Positions 1 through 8,422 of a stretch of DNA of 64,000 nucleotides are shown here, in pieces (within the stretch, counting starts at the first letter, position 1; each line of letters starts with the position of its first letter). The notes under the pieces were generated by a model. The model was not told where the DNA came from and did not search any database. It was given only the letters and a program-made list of their open reading frames with translations. Made by a program: the position numbers and the translations under genes. This DNA comes from PMG-095 sp966250485 (GTDB lineage: Bacteria > Myxococcota_A > Polyangia > Polyangiales > Polyangiaceae): NCBI GenBank assembly GCA_966250485.1, contig CBINHN010000023.1, forward strand, positions 36,810 to 100,809, written 5' to 3'.

Positions 1-666
1 GAAGTGGCCGCGGATCTGGTCGCGGACGGCGGCAACATCGATTTGGACGTGGTGCGCCGCGCGGCGGAGGAGCGCACGTTGCTCTACGACAAGAGCGGCG
101 AAGAGCACTACAACGTGGCGAGCGCGCTGATCAAATCACTGCGCGGCAGCGATCCCGACGCGGCGCTGTACTGGCTCTTGCGCATGCTCGACGCCGGCGA
201 CGACCCGCTGTTCCTATCGCGGCGCTTGCTCATCTTCGCGTCGGAGGACGTCGGCAACGCGGATCCGCGCGCTTTGGCCGTGGCCGTGCAAGCGGACGAG
301 GCGCTACGCCGCGTGGGACTGCCCGAGGGCGTGTATCCGCTGGCGCACGCCTGCCTTTATCTGGCGAGCTGCCCCAAATCCAACGCCGTGAAGCGCGCGA
401 TCGAGGCGACGCGCGCCGCGCTCGCGGAGCACGGCGCGTTGCCGGTGCCGCTCAAGCTGCGCAACGCGGTCACCTCGTTGATGCGCGGCGAGGGCTACGG
501 CAAGGATTACCGCTACGCGCACGACTACTCCGGCAGTCACGTCCCGGGCGAGACGTACTTGCCGGACGCGCTGGTGGGCCGGCACTTTTACGAGCCGAGC
601 GGTGAAGGCCTGGAGCAATCGATCCGCGAGCGGCTCGAGCGGCTGCGCCGCGCGTCGGCAAAATGA
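1..666 (+). CDS. rarA: Replication-associated recombination protein A, C-terminal part (5' end outside window)
   Basis: The reading frame is open from the first base, so this is the 3' portion of a longer gene. The visible ~221 residues match the C-terminal half of RarA/MgsA (the bacterial homologue of eukaryotic WRNIP1/Mgs1), an AAA+ ATPase that acts at stalled replication forks. Recognisable family segments are the DKSGEEHYNVASALIKSLRG stretch, the ASEDVGNADPRAL segment and the C-terminal GYGKDYRYAHDY, followed by YLPDALVGRHFYEP. These form the helical clamp-loader-like and tetramerisation region. The Walker A and B motifs lie upstream of the window. The gene ends at TGA and is followed by a ~170 nt gap before the kinase gene. 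Confidence 0.9.
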   Translation, partial: EVAADLVADGGNIDLDVVRRAAEERTLLYDKSGEEHYNVASALIKSLRGSDPDAALYWLLRMLDAGDDPLFLSRRLLIFASEDVGNADPRALAVAVQADEALRRVGLPEGVYPLAHACLYLASCPKSNAVKRAIEATRAALAEHGALPVPLKLRNAVTSLMRGEGYGKDYRYAHDYSGSHVPGETYLPDALVGRHFYEPSGEGLEQSIRERLERLRRASAK

Positions 667-819
667 GCACGCGGCGAGCACGCGACGCGGCGCGTGACTA
701 CGTTGTGGTCTTCAGTGCGAGCGCGGCGATTCAGCGCGCTTCTTCGACTCGCGTCCGGGTAACACGAGCTGGCCGGGATGCCTCGACTCCGGCGCTGCCG
801 TCCGAAGGCGCGTCCATGC

Positions 820-825
820 TAGACT
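820..825 (+). promoter_or_regulatory. Possible -10 hexamer TAGACT upstream of the Ser/Thr kinase
   Basis: The sequence TGCTAGACTCG ends about 10 nt before the kinase ATG at 838, and the same 11-mer sits just upstream of the adenosine deaminase start. The TAGACT box fits TANNNT. The spacing (12 nt to the ATG) would give a very short leader. No convincing -35 is visible. Confidence 0.3.
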
Positions 826-837
826 CGAGCTCTGCAC

Positions 838-2250
838 ATGGGTCTCAGTCCCGGCGATCTCATCGACGATAAATACAGGATTGTGCGCCTGCTCGGGGAG
901 GGCGGTATGGGCGCCGTCTACGAGGGCGAGAACACGCGCATTCATCGCCGCGTCGCGATCAAGGTGCTGCATCAAGCCGTCGCCTCGATGGCGGACGTGG
1001 TCGCGCGTTTCGAGCGTGAGGCGCAAGCCGCGGGCCGCATCGGCTCGGAGCACATCGTGGAGGTGCTCGATCTCGGCAGCTTGGCGTCGGGTGACCGCTA
1101 CATGGTCATGGAGTATCTCGACGGTGAGAGCCTCACTGCGCGCATTCTCGCGCGCGGGAGGCTGTCGCCCGCTGAGCTCTATCCCATCGCCAAGCAGCTA
1201 TTGGACGCGCTCGCGGCCGCGCACGCCGCCGGCATCGTTCACCGCGATCTGAAGCCTGACAACGTCTTCTTGCTGAAGAGCCGCCGCGGGGAGCCGGAGT
1301 TCGTCAAGCTGCTCGACTTCGGCATTTCGAAGTTCTCCGGCAGCAACAGCGCGTTCAGCATGACGCGCACGGGCGCGGTCATGGGCACGCCCTATTACAT
1401 GGCTCCCGAGCAGGCCAAAGGCGCCCGCGATCTCGATCATCGCGTGGACATCTACGCGGCCGGCGTGATCCTGTACGAGGCCTTGGCGGGCCAAGTTCCG
1501 TTTCAAGCCGACACCTTCAACGAGCTGCTCTTCAAGATCGTGCTGGAGACGCCGCGGCCGCTGCTCGAGGTCGCGCCAGAGGTGGATCCTGCGTTCGCGG
1601 CCATCGCCGCGCGCGCGATGGCGCGCGAGCCGGGCCAGCGCTTTCCAACCGCGGAGGCGATGCAGCAAGCGCTGGAGGAGTGGGCCGGTAGCGCTCCCGC
1701 GGCGCTGGCGCCCGGCGCACCGCCCGCGGCGCGCGCCGCGCTCGCGTCGGCGCCGGGTGACCGACTGACCGCTACATCTCCGCCGCTGGCGCTGACACCG
1801 GGTGCCTGGACGGGAGCGCCCGCGCTCGACGATGTCGTCGTGAAGCCCAAGAAGAAGTCGCCGCTCATCGCGGCGGCCGTTGCAGCCGTCATCTTGGTGG
1901 GCGGCGGCGCCGCCGCGTTGTTGTCCCTGCGCGGCGGCGCTCCCACGGCGGCGGCCAGCGACGCCGCCACGGAGCCGGTGAAGAGCGCTGCGCCAGCGCC
2001 GGTCAGCGTGCCGGCACCTGCTCCCAGCGCGGTGGCGGTGGCGCCCGTGGTGGCGCCCGCTCCCGAGAGCAGCGCTGCCAGCGCGCCCTCTGCCGCACCG
2101 TTGGCGTCCGCGGCGGCCGCGCCGGTAGTGAAGGCGGTGAAGCAGCCGGCTGCGGTGAAGGCGCGCCCCGTCGCGCGGCCGGCTGCGCCGAAGCCGACGG
2201 CCGATACGGCTCCGCTCAGCGGCGGCCGCAAGATCCGCAAGACGCTCTAG
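838..2250 (+). CDS. Transmembrane eukaryotic-like Ser/Thr protein kinase
   Basis: This is a 470-residue Hanks-type kinase. The glycine loop LGEGGMGAVYEG lies near residues 19-30, with ATP-binding Lys42 in VAIKVL. The catalytic loop HRDLKPDN has its Asp at residue 137, the DFG is at 160-162, and GTPYYMAPEQ forms the activation-segment end. All residues needed for activity are present. Residues ~280-335 are Ala/Pro-rich, a single membrane helix follows three lysines at ~340-362, and the C-terminal ~105 residues are an Ala/Pro/Val-rich tail, presumably periplasmic, with no recognisable sensor domain. The domain order (cytoplasmic kinase, TM, low-complexity tail) is common in myxobacteria. Its substrate cannot be inferred. 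Confidence 0.93.
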   Translation: MGLSPGDLIDDKYRIVRLLGEGGMGAVYEGENTRIHRRVAIKVLHQAVASMADVVARFEREAQAAGRIGSEHIVEVLDLGSLASGDRYMVMEYLDGESLTARILARGRLSPAELYPIAKQLLDALAAAHAAGIVHRDLKPDNVFLLKSRRGEPEFVKLLDFGISKFSGSNSAFSMTRTGAVMGTPYYMAPEQAKGARDLDHRVDIYAAGVILYEALAGQVPFQADTFNELLFKIVLETPRPLLEVAPEVDPAFAAIAARAMAREPGQRFPTAEAMQQALEEWAGSAPAALAPGAPPAARAALASAPGDRLTATSPPLALTPGAWTGAPALDDVVVKPKKKSPLIAAAVAAVILVGGGAAALLSLRGGAPTAAASDAATEPVKSAAPAPVSVPAPAPSAVAVAPVVAPAPESSAASAPSAAPLASAAAAPVVKAVKQPAAVKARPVARPAAPKPTADTAPLSGGRKIRKTL

Positions 2251-2277
2251 CCGCGCGCGCCTTCGCTGGTCGCGACG

Positions 2278-3579
2278 CTATGGCCTACGCACCAGCCAAT
2301 GGAAACCGAACTCCGCGTTGTGCCGGTTGTTGTTGCCGGCGATTTCGCGGACGCAGGCCGTGAGGCGACCCTCCGGCGTGAGATCTTGCGCCCAGATTAG
2401 CGCCGCGTCGTGCGGATCTTGATCCGCGTCGGAGCGCCGATGATTCAGCGTGAGCTGCACCTCATTACAGCCCATGCAGCCGGTCTCGATCGGGAAGCAC
2501 TCCGTCGCTTCGAACTTGGGAAAATCGGCCTCGCCGACGTACGTCGTTTCGCTGTTGGTGGCGGGATACGCGAGCCAGTCGACGTTCACGTCGTCCAGCG
2601 CTCCGTCCGCCTTCTCGAGCTCTTCGACGCAGAGCATGAAGCCGGTCTCATCGATCCGCTCGAACCACGTCGTCGCTGGCTCGTGCGCGCTGCGCGTGCC
2701 GCCCTCGTGGTTGATGCTGGCCTGCATCTGCGGCGGCGTCGCGAAGGGTTGATCGAACGGGATCCAGGCGCAGGCTAGGCCCTTTTGCCCGCTGAAGACC
2801 TCGCGCGCGCCGAGCGCACCGGCCGGCAGCTCGCCGAAATTATACGCCAACCAATGAATCTGCGTCGGCGCGTGCGAATCGTCGCCGCCGTCTTCCGCGA
2901 CGCAGAGCTCGAAGTCGTCGATCGTGATGGATTCGACCCACGCCACGAGCGGCTCTTGTGTCGGCATCATCATGTCGCGCACCGTCAGCAACACGCCGAT
3001 GTCGTACGGCTCTGCGGCGAGCGGAGTCGTAAACGGCACTGTTTCACAGTGCGAGCTGCCTTTGAATTTCGGCATCGCCAGCGTGCCGCTTTCGAGCGAC
3101 GCCGCCGCGCCGCCGGCTGCGCCGCCGGCTGCGCCGCCCATGCCGCCATCACTCGAGCCACCGCTAGCTGATGTGCCGCCGTCGGCGCTGCCACCCTCGC
3201 TCATGCCGCCCATCGGGGGAGCTCCGGCGCCGCTGCCGCCGTCGGCGCTCGCGCCGCTGGCGCCGCCATCGCTCATGCCGCCCATCGCCTCAACCGAGCC
3301 GCCGGTACCGCCGGACGATTTGCCGCCGCTCGCCCCGCTCCCGCCCGAGCTTCTGCCGCCCGAAACGCCGGAGCCGCCGCTGCTGGTAGCGGTGCCGCCC
3401 GAGCCGGTCGCCGTGCTGCCGCCGTTGCCGTTGCCGCCGGTCGTAGAACCGCCAGCCGGGCTACCGCCGCTCGGGTTGCCCCCGCTGCCGCTGTCGGGAT
3501 CTCCAAAAAAAGATGGATTGGAGTTGCCGCAGCCGAGCGCGAACACCAGGGCAAGCGTGCTCCACGAGGCGCGTCTCAT
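2278..3579 (-). CDS. Gly/Ser-rich lipoprotein, function unknown
   Basis: A 433-residue predicted lipoprotein. Starting at the second Met (MRRASWSTLALVFALGCGNS) gives a standard signal peptide and lipobox (FALGC); a start five codons upstream is also possible. After the Cys comes a ~130-residue linker rich in Gly, Ser and Ala (GGNPSGGS- and GGAAGGAAGG-type repeats), then a ~260-residue globular part. That part is rich in Trp and acidic residues and has two similar halves: each contains an IDDFELCVxE/ETGFMLCVEE-type strand followed by a xxxWLAYxF/P strand. It therefore looks like an internally duplicated beta domain. No named family recognised. The gene is convergent with the kinase gene (27 nt gap). 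Confidence 0.75.
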   Translation of the reverse strand: MRRASWSTLALVFALGCGNSNPSFFGDPDSGSGGNPSGGSPAGGSTTGGNGNGGSTATGSGGTATSSGGSGVSGGRSSGGSGASGGKSSGGTGGSVEAMGGMSDGGASGASADGGSGAGAPPMGGMSEGGSADGGTSASGGSSDGGMGGAAGGAAGGAAASLESGTLAMPKFKGSSHCETVPFTTPLAAEPYDIGVLLTVRDMMMPTQEPLVAWVESITIDDFELCVAEDGGDDSHAPTQIHWLAYNFGELPAGALGAREVFSGQKGLACAWIPFDQPFATPPQMQASINHEGGTRSAHEPATTWFERIDETGFMLCVEELEKADGALDDVNVDWLAYPATNSETTYVGEADFPKFEATECFPIETGCMGCNEVQLTLNHRRSDADQDPHDAALIWAQDLTPEGRLTACVREIAGNNNRHNAEFGFHWLVRRP

Positions 3580-3629
3580 TCCCGAACACTCCACGGTCGA
3601 AGACTCACGGGGGACAAATTCACGAGGGT

Positions 3630-3635
3630 GTTATA
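3630..3635 (-). promoter_or_regulatory. Possible -10 (TATAAC) for the Gly-rich lipoprotein gene
   Basis: On the minus strand TATAAC lies ~50 nt upstream of the lipoprotein ATG at 3579, in an AT-richer patch of an otherwise GC-rich region. No good -35 is seen at 16-18 nt (CTGACC at best). Confidence 0.25.
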
Positions 3636-3783
3636 TCGCGCCAGGCTGCGCTGGTCAGGCGTGACGGCGGAGTTCGTCAGCGAATCGAACAGCGGCGCAC
3701 GCCGCACCACGTTGGCGCACGTGGCGCTGATCTCACGAGCCCATAATTTTCGGCGCTGCAAGCACTCGGGCAGCGCCGCTGAG

Positions 3784-4149
3784 CTAGTAGCAGGTCACGA
3801 CAGTGCGGCCGTTCTGGACATCCTCGAAGCCGCTCACGCACAGGCTGTGCTGAGAGCTCCGCGGGCAGACGCAAGCGCACGCGGCGAGCTTGGTCTCGTA
3901 GCAGCGCTCGGCCGCCAACCAGGGGCAGTCGCGCTCGGGCGCCTCCTGCCACTGAAACCCCAACTTGCAGGCGCCGAGCGCAGTGGTGTCGAAGCCACTC
4001 CGGGCGCCGCCGCTGCCGGAGCCTTGCGCCGAGCTCTGCGGCGCCGGCTCCCGCGAGCCCGACTCGCCGCCCTCCACTTGGCCGCCGCACGCCGCCAAGA
4101 GCACTATCGTTGCGAAGAGCGCGCTGCCCACCTTGGAAGAGCCGGCCAT
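3784..4149 (-). CDS. Small Cys-rich lipoprotein
   Basis: A 121-residue predicted lipoprotein. The start MAGSSKVGSALFATIVLLAACGG gives a signal peptide ending in the lipobox LLAAC. A short Gly/Ser/Pro-rich linker (GGESGSREPAPQSSAQGSGSGG) leads to a compact ~65-residue domain with about eight cysteines (CKLGF, DCPWL, RCYE, ACACVCPR, LCVSG, VTCY). This suggests a disulfide-stabilised periplasmic or surface domain. No family recognised. It lies on the same strand as, and upstream of, the larger Gly-rich lipoprotein, with ~200 nt between them. Confidence 0.65.
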   Translation of the reverse strand: MAGSSKVGSALFATIVLLAACGGQVEGGESGSREPAPQSSAQGSGSGGARSGFDTTALGACKLGFQWQEAPERDCPWLAAERCYETKLAACACVCPRSSQHSLCVSGFEDVQNGRTVVTCY

Positions 4150-4262
4150 GGAACCACCTGCGTTCGATGCAAAGCGTGCGCCGCGCGCAGGCGAGCGGAT
4201 TGCGAACCGTCAGCGATCACCTCGGTTGGCGACGCGAACGCCGCCCGCCAACCGCGCTGCGC

Positions 4263-4796
4263 TCAGCCGCCCGGCGTCAGCACGCCGATGTAGGGCAGAT
4301 TTCGGTAACGCTCCGCATAGTCGAGCCCGTAACCGACCACGAACACGTCGTCGATCGTGAAGCCCAGATAATCGATCGTAACGGGGCGCTGCATGCGCGC
4401 TGGTTTATGTAACAGCGAACAGATTTTCAGGCTGGCCGGGCCGCGCGCGCGCAGCTGCTCCCCGAGGTAGGAGATGGTGAGCCCGGTGTCGACGATATCC
4501 TCGACGACGAGCACGTGCCGGCCCTCGATGGGATGCGCGAGGTCGAGCGTGATCTGCACGACGCCGCTGGAGGTCGTGGCCGCGCCGTAGCTCTTCACGC
4601 CGAAGAACTCGATGCGCACCGGCAGAGCAAGCGCGCGCGCCAGATCCGCTGCGAAGACGAAGCTGCCCTTCAGCACGCAGACTAGCACCAGCTCATTGCC
4701 TGCATAGTCGCGCGTGATCTCGCGGCCGAGCTCTTTGATACGCTCGGCGACCTGCGCAGCGGAGAACAGCGCGGCGGGCGGCTTGGATGCATCCAT
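4263..4796 (-). CDS. hpt: Hypoxanthine phosphoribosyltransferase
   Basis: A 177-residue purine-salvage enzyme that converts hypoxanthine or guanine plus PRPP to IMP or GMP. The PRPP-binding motif VLVVEDIVDTGLT is intact. CVLKGSFVFAADL at the N-terminal side and the C-terminal VVGYGLDYAERYRNLPYIG are typical of the bacterial Hpt family. The ATG at 4796 (MDASKPPAALFS) gives the usual length. An upstream in-frame TTG at 4832 is disfavoured because it falls in a TTGACA sequence that could be the -35 of this gene. The gene is divergent from the short-chain dehydrogenase gene. Confidence 0.93.
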   Translation of the reverse strand: MDASKPPAALFSAAQVAERIKELGREITRDYAGNELVLVCVLKGSFVFAADLARALALPVRIEFFGVKSYGAATTSSGVVQITLDLAHPIEGRHVLVVEDIVDTGLTISYLGEQLRARGPASLKICSLLHKPARMQRPVTIDYLGFTIDDVFVVGYGLDYAERYRNLPYIGVLTPGG

Positions 4797-4803
4797 CGCT
4801 GGA

Positions 4804-4832
4804 ACGAAAGCCCGGCCCGCCAGGGCTGTCAA
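4804..4832 (-). promoter_or_regulatory. Possible promoter for hpt (TTGACA, 17 nt, TTTCGT)
   Basis: On the minus strand a perfect -35 consensus TTGACA (4832-4827) is followed after 17 nt by TTTCGT (4809-4804), then 7 nt to the hpt ATG at 4796. The -10 match is poor, but the geometry would give an almost leaderless transcript, as proposed for other genes here. Confidence 0.3.
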
Positions 4833-4839
4833 CGTGCGC

Positions 4840-4845
4840 TAAGCT
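4840..4845 (+). promoter_or_regulatory. TAAGCT -10-like box 6 nt before the SDR start
   Basis: TAAGCT fits TANNNT and is exactly 6 nt upstream of ATG 4852, the arrangement expected for leaderless transcription. The identical hexamer with the same 6-nt spacing precedes the radical SAM gene on the other strand. Confidence 0.4.
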
Positions 4846-4851
4846 CGAGTG

Positions 4852-5742
4852 ATGGCCGACCCGGTCGTGCTCGTGACGGGCGCCAGCACGGGCCTCGGGC
4901 TCGCGACCGCGCGCGCGCTGCAACAACGACCGTACCGACTGATCCTGACGGCGCGCGCGAGCTCCCTGCCGCGCTTCGCGGCCCACGGATTCAGCGAGTC
5001 CGAGCGGTTGTGGCTGCGTCCGCTCGACGTCACCAACGACGCCGAGCGCCGCGCGGTGGTGCAGGAGGCCAACGAGCGCTGGGGCGGCGTGGACGTGCTC
5101 TTGAACAACGCCGGCATCTCGCTGCGTTCGGTGGTCGAGCACGTCACGGAAGCGGATCTCAAGCTACAGATGCACGTGAACTTCATCGCGCCCATGGCGC
5201 TGGCGCGGCTCGTGCTGCCGCGCATGCGCAGGAAGCGCAGCGGGCGCATCCTCAACATCTCCTCGGTGGGCGGCATGATGGCCATGCCGACGATGTCGAT
5301 TTACAGCGCTTCGAAGTTCGCGCTCGAGGGCGCGAGCGAAGCGCTCTGGTACGAAGTGCGGCCGTTCGGGGTTCACGTCACCTTGATTCAACCCGGCTTC
5401 ATCAACTCCGACGGCTTCGAGCACGTGCGCTACACCGACCTGAGCCGGAACTCGCACGACACCATCAGCTCCGCGTATTATTGGCATTATCACTACATGG
5501 ACGGCTTCATCGCGCGCGTCTCACGGCGCGTGCCAGCGACGCCGACCAGCGTCGCTCGCAAGATCATCAAGGTCATCGAGCAGCGCAACCCGCCGCTGCG
5601 CGTGCCGGCCACCTTCGACGCGACGCTGTTCTCCTTGCTACGTCGCTTGCTGCCGCGCGGCCTGTATCACTGGATTTTGTATCGCAGCTTGCCGAGCATC
5701 GATGAGTGGGGTCCGCAGCGCGCGCCGCGCCGCGAGCGATAG
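4852..5742 (+). CDS. Short-chain dehydrogenase/reductase (SDR) family oxidoreductase
   Basis: A 296-residue classical SDR. The Rossmann nucleotide-binding motif VTGASTGLGLA is at the N-terminus, the structural NNAG follows at ~residues 83-86, and the catalytic Ser and YSASK (Tyr, Lys) lie near residues 140-160. The C-terminal ~80 residues (HYHYMDGFIARVSRRVPATPTSVARKIIKVIEQ) form a longer substrate-side extension ending in hydrophobic and aromatic segments (LFSLLRRLLPRGLYHWILY). This is seen in membrane-associated SDRs that act on lipid or steroid-like substrates; the substrate cannot be read from sequence. A GTG one codon upstream (4849) is an alternative start. Confidence 0.9.
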   Translation: MADPVVLVTGASTGLGLATARALQQRPYRLILTARASSLPRFAAHGFSESERLWLRPLDVTNDAERRAVVQEANERWGGVDVLLNNAGISLRSVVEHVTEADLKLQMHVNFIAPMALARLVLPRMRRKRSGRILNISSVGGMMAMPTMSIYSASKFALEGASEALWYEVRPFGVHVTLIQPGFINSDGFEHVRYTDLSRNSHDTISSAYYWHYHYMDGFIARVSRRVPATPTSVARKIIKVIEQRNPPLRVPATFDATLFSLLRRLLPRGLYHWILYRSLPSIDEWGPQRAPRRER

Positions 5743-5839
5743 TCGGAGAGCTTCTCGGCAGAGCTCGAACACGCGGCGGTTCCAAGCAGGAACAGCAGTG
5801 GCACGGCCGCGCGTCGGTGAGCCACGCCGAGCGCGTTGG

Positions 5840-5860
5840 GGAGCTGGGGTCGCCAGCTCT
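5840..5860. terminator. Hairpin between the convergent SDR and comEC genes
   Basis: GAGCTGG (5841-5847), a 5-nt loop, then CCAGCTC (5853-5859) form a perfect 7-bp stem with a possible closing G-U pair. It lies in the 127-nt convergent gap. There is no T-tract, so intrinsic termination is uncertain. Confidence 0.4.
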
Positions 5861-5869
5861 AGCACTCGA

Positions 5870-8299
5870 CTACAGCTGGTGCATAGCGGGATGCGGATAG
5901 GTTCGCGCCCAGCGCAGCTCGACTCCATCGCTGGTGACCTGGAGCGCACCATCATGGTCGGTGCGCAGCACCTGCGCGCCGAAGCGCGAGAGCCGCTCCA
6001 CGATGCGCGGCACCGGATGACCGAAGCGATTCCTCACTCCGCAGGAGATGGTCGCGACGCGCGGGCGAACCTGCGCGAGCAGCAGCTCGCTGCTCGAAGT
6101 GCGGCTGCCATGATGGCCCACTTTCAGCACGTCCGAGCGCAGGCGCTCGCCGTGCGCTGCGACGAGCTGGTGCTCGGCTTCGCTCTCCGCGTCTCCCATC
6201 AACAGAAACGAGCGGCGCCCCAACCTCGCGCGCACGACGATGGAGTTGTCGTTGGCGTCGCGTCCCGGCGTGTAGTCGGGACAAGGCCCGAGCACCTCCA
6301 GGCGCGCGGCGCCGAAGTGGCGCGCGCGGCCGCAGAGCTCCCGCGGTCCCAGCACGGGCACGCCGCGCCGCGCGAGCTCGCGGCGAAACTCCGCGTAAAT
6401 CGGGCCGGCGCCCTCGCGCGTGCCCTGCGCTGTGTCCCACACTTCGCCGATTGGAACAGCGCGCGCGACCGCCAGGAGCCCACCGAAATGATCGGGGTGC
6501 GGGTGACTCAGCACCACGACGTCGAGCCGCGTTCGGCGCCGCGCGCGCAGCACGGGCAGCACGACGCGGCTGCCGGGATCGGGGCCACCAGCGGGCGCAC
6601 CTCCGCCGTCGATGAGCATCAGCGCGCCGTTCGGCAGGTCGAGCAGCGCGGAGTCGCCTTGACCGACCGCCAGCGCGGTGAGCCGCAGCACGTCGCGCGG
6701 CGCGCCGTCGCGTCGCGTCGCGAGCTCGACGACGGCCAGGCCCGCCGCCGCGCTGAGCAACCAAAAGCGGGTCCACGCCGCGGCGCAGAGCCCCGTGCGA
6801 GTGAGGATCAGTCCCGCGGCGAGCACGGCCACCAGCGCCAGATGAAAGCCGGTCGGCGCCGGCACGCTCAGCGCGAGCCACTCCTGCGCCGCGCTCTCCC
6901 GCGCCACGAATTTTACGGCCAATAGCGCGCCGGAGGCGACCAGCGCGATGCCAGCCTCGAGCGCTCGCCACGGCGCCGCGATGCAGTGCAGCAGACACAG
7001 CGGCAGCGCGACGGTCTCGCCCAGCGGCGCCGCGATCACGTTGGCGATGATGCCGGCGAAGGTGAGGTCCGGGCTCATCAGCGCCAGCAACGGCGCGCAC
7101 GGGATCATCGCCGCCAGCGTGGTGGCCACCGCTCGTCCGAGCCAGCGCGCGAAGCGCGAGCTCAGGCGGACACACGGTCGCGACAGTGGCTCGCTGAGCA
7201 GCAGCAGCCCGGACGTCGCCGCGGCCGAGAGCAGAAACGAGATGTCGAACGCGACCAGCGCGTCGCACAGCCAACCGACGATCAGCGATAGCCCCAGCGC
7301 GCGCGCGGCCGAGCCACGGCGCCCGAAGGCGCGCGCCAGCAGCAACGCGCACAGCATGTACGCTGCGCGCAGCGCGGAGCCGCTACCACCCGCGAAATCA
7401 GCGTAAAACAGCGCCAACACGGCGCCGAGTAGGGCCGCGTCGCGGCCCACGTCGCGGCTCGCGGAGAGGCGCTGACAGCGCACGAGCAGCGCTTGCAGCG
7501 CGCGCAGCAGCGAGAGCACGGCGAACACCAGGTGCGTGCCGCTCACCGCCAGCATGTGTGACAGTCCGCTCTTGCGAAACGCCACGTCGTCCTCGGGGTC
7601 GAGATCGTTTTCTCCGAGCACCAGCGCGCGCGCCATGGGCGCCGCCGCGGGCGCGAACGTCGCCACGATGCGCCGCCGTACGTGCGCGCGAGCGCGATCG
7701 ATGAGGGCGCTGAGGCCCGCGCCCGGCACCTCGACGTCCGCCGCGAATGCGGTGCCGCTGAGCGTCACGGCGCGTCGCGCGGCGCCCGGCAGTGGGTCCG
7801 GTAAGTCGCGATTGAAGAGCAGCTCGATGGGCGCGATTTGCGTGACCGCCGCGACCTGGTCGCCGCGCGCGAGCCCGTCGGGACCGCCGCCGAGCCGCAC
7901 CCGCGTCCCGCGCGGAATGCGCGCGCTCTCGCACTCGGCGGCGTCCACGGACAGGACGTACAGCGGGCGGCCGCCAGTGGACGTGGGCGAGCTCACGATG
8001 GTGCCGTTCAGCGCGCAGCGTTGCGGAGGGCCGAAGGCGTCGCGCACGGCGGTTCGCTCCGCGTCGAAGCGCTGCAGCACGTGAACGGCGCGGACGACGC
8101 CGAGCGCCGCCGCCAGCGCGATGCACACGCTCGCTCGGCGCTCGAGGTGGCGCGCCAGCAGCACCAGCACGCCGCAGGCGCCGAGCACGGCGGGTAGCGG
8201 CGCGACGGCCGCGGTCGCCGCGGCGCACAGGGTGAGACCGATCAGCAACACGGGATCGAGCGACACGGCAAGGCGCCCTGAATGCAGCGGCTGCGCCAC
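5870..8299 (-). CDS. comEC: ComEC/Rec2-family DNA uptake channel protein
   Basis: An 809-residue integral membrane protein with the ComEC domain order. The N-terminal hydrophobic helices precede a soluble OB-like segment at ~90-170. The Competence domain follows at ~215-470, with the hallmark GLSHMLAVSGTHLVF and multiple helices. A C-terminal metallo-beta-lactamase-like domain starts at ~540 (AVGQGDSALLDLPNG, LIDGGG, VVLSHPHPDHFGG, KVGHHGSRTSSSE). The family forms the inner-membrane channel for single-stranded DNA in natural transformation, and the C-terminal domain is proposed to degrade the non-transported strand. The HxHxDH-type metal ligands are intact. An alternative GTG start at 8263 (VSLDPVLLIG) would drop 12 residues. 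No other competence genes are adjacent. Confidence 0.92.
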   Translation of the reverse strand: MAQPLHSGRLAVSLDPVLLIGLTLCAAATAAVAPLPAVLGACGVLVLLARHLERRASVCIALAAALGVVRAVHVLQRFDAERTAVRDAFGPPQRCALNGTIVSSPTSTGGRPLYVLSVDAAECESARIPRGTRVRLGGGPDGLARGDQVAAVTQIAPIELLFNRDLPDPLPGAARRAVTLSGTAFAADVEVPGAGLSALIDRARAHVRRRIVATFAPAAAPMARALVLGENDLDPEDDVAFRKSGLSHMLAVSGTHLVFAVLSLLRALQALLVRCQRLSASRDVGRDAALLGAVLALFYADFAGGSGSALRAAYMLCALLLARAFGRRGSAARALGLSLIVGWLCDALVAFDISFLLSAAATSGLLLLSEPLSRPCVRLSSRFARWLGRAVATTLAAMIPCAPLLALMSPDLTFAGIIANVIAAPLGETVALPLCLLHCIAAPWRALEAGIALVASGALLAVKFVARESAAQEWLALSVPAPTGFHLALVAVLAAGLILTRTGLCAAAWTRFWLLSAAAGLAVVELATRRDGAPRDVLRLTALAVGQGDSALLDLPNGALMLIDGGGAPAGGPDPGSRVVLPVLRARRRTRLDVVVLSHPHPDHFGGLLAVARAVPIGEVWDTAQGTREGAGPIYAEFRRELARRGVPVLGPRELCGRARHFGAARLEVLGPCPDYTPGRDANDNSIVVRARLGRRSFLLMGDAESEAEHQLVAAHGERLRSDVLKVGHHGSRTSSSELLLAQVRPRVATISCGVRNRFGHPVPRIVERLSRFGAQVLRTDHDGALQVTSDGVELRWARTYPHPAMHQL

Positions 8300-8410
8300 A
8301 CGAAATACCCAGCGCTGCGCGCGTTTGCGTCGTTGGCCGCCAGTCGCTCGGGCGTGCGTCGGTTAGCGGAGCTCGCTGGCGGCGCGGTCGACAGGCGATC
8401 TCCTGCGCCG

Positions 8411-8416
8411 TAGTCT
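8411..8416 (+). promoter_or_regulatory. TAGTCT -10-like box 6 nt before a lipoprotein start
   Basis: TAGTCT (TANNNT) lies exactly 6 nt upstream of GTG 8423. There is no Shine-Dalgarno sequence between them, so a leaderless transcript is likely. Confidence 0.38.
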
Positions 8417-8422
8417 TGAAGT

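Noticed and set aside
3110..3500. CRISPR-like or other spaced repeats in the Gly/Ser-rich lipoprotein gene
   Set aside because: The repetition is in-frame codon repetition of GGS and GGA residues inside a coding region, not spaced direct repeats with unique spacers.
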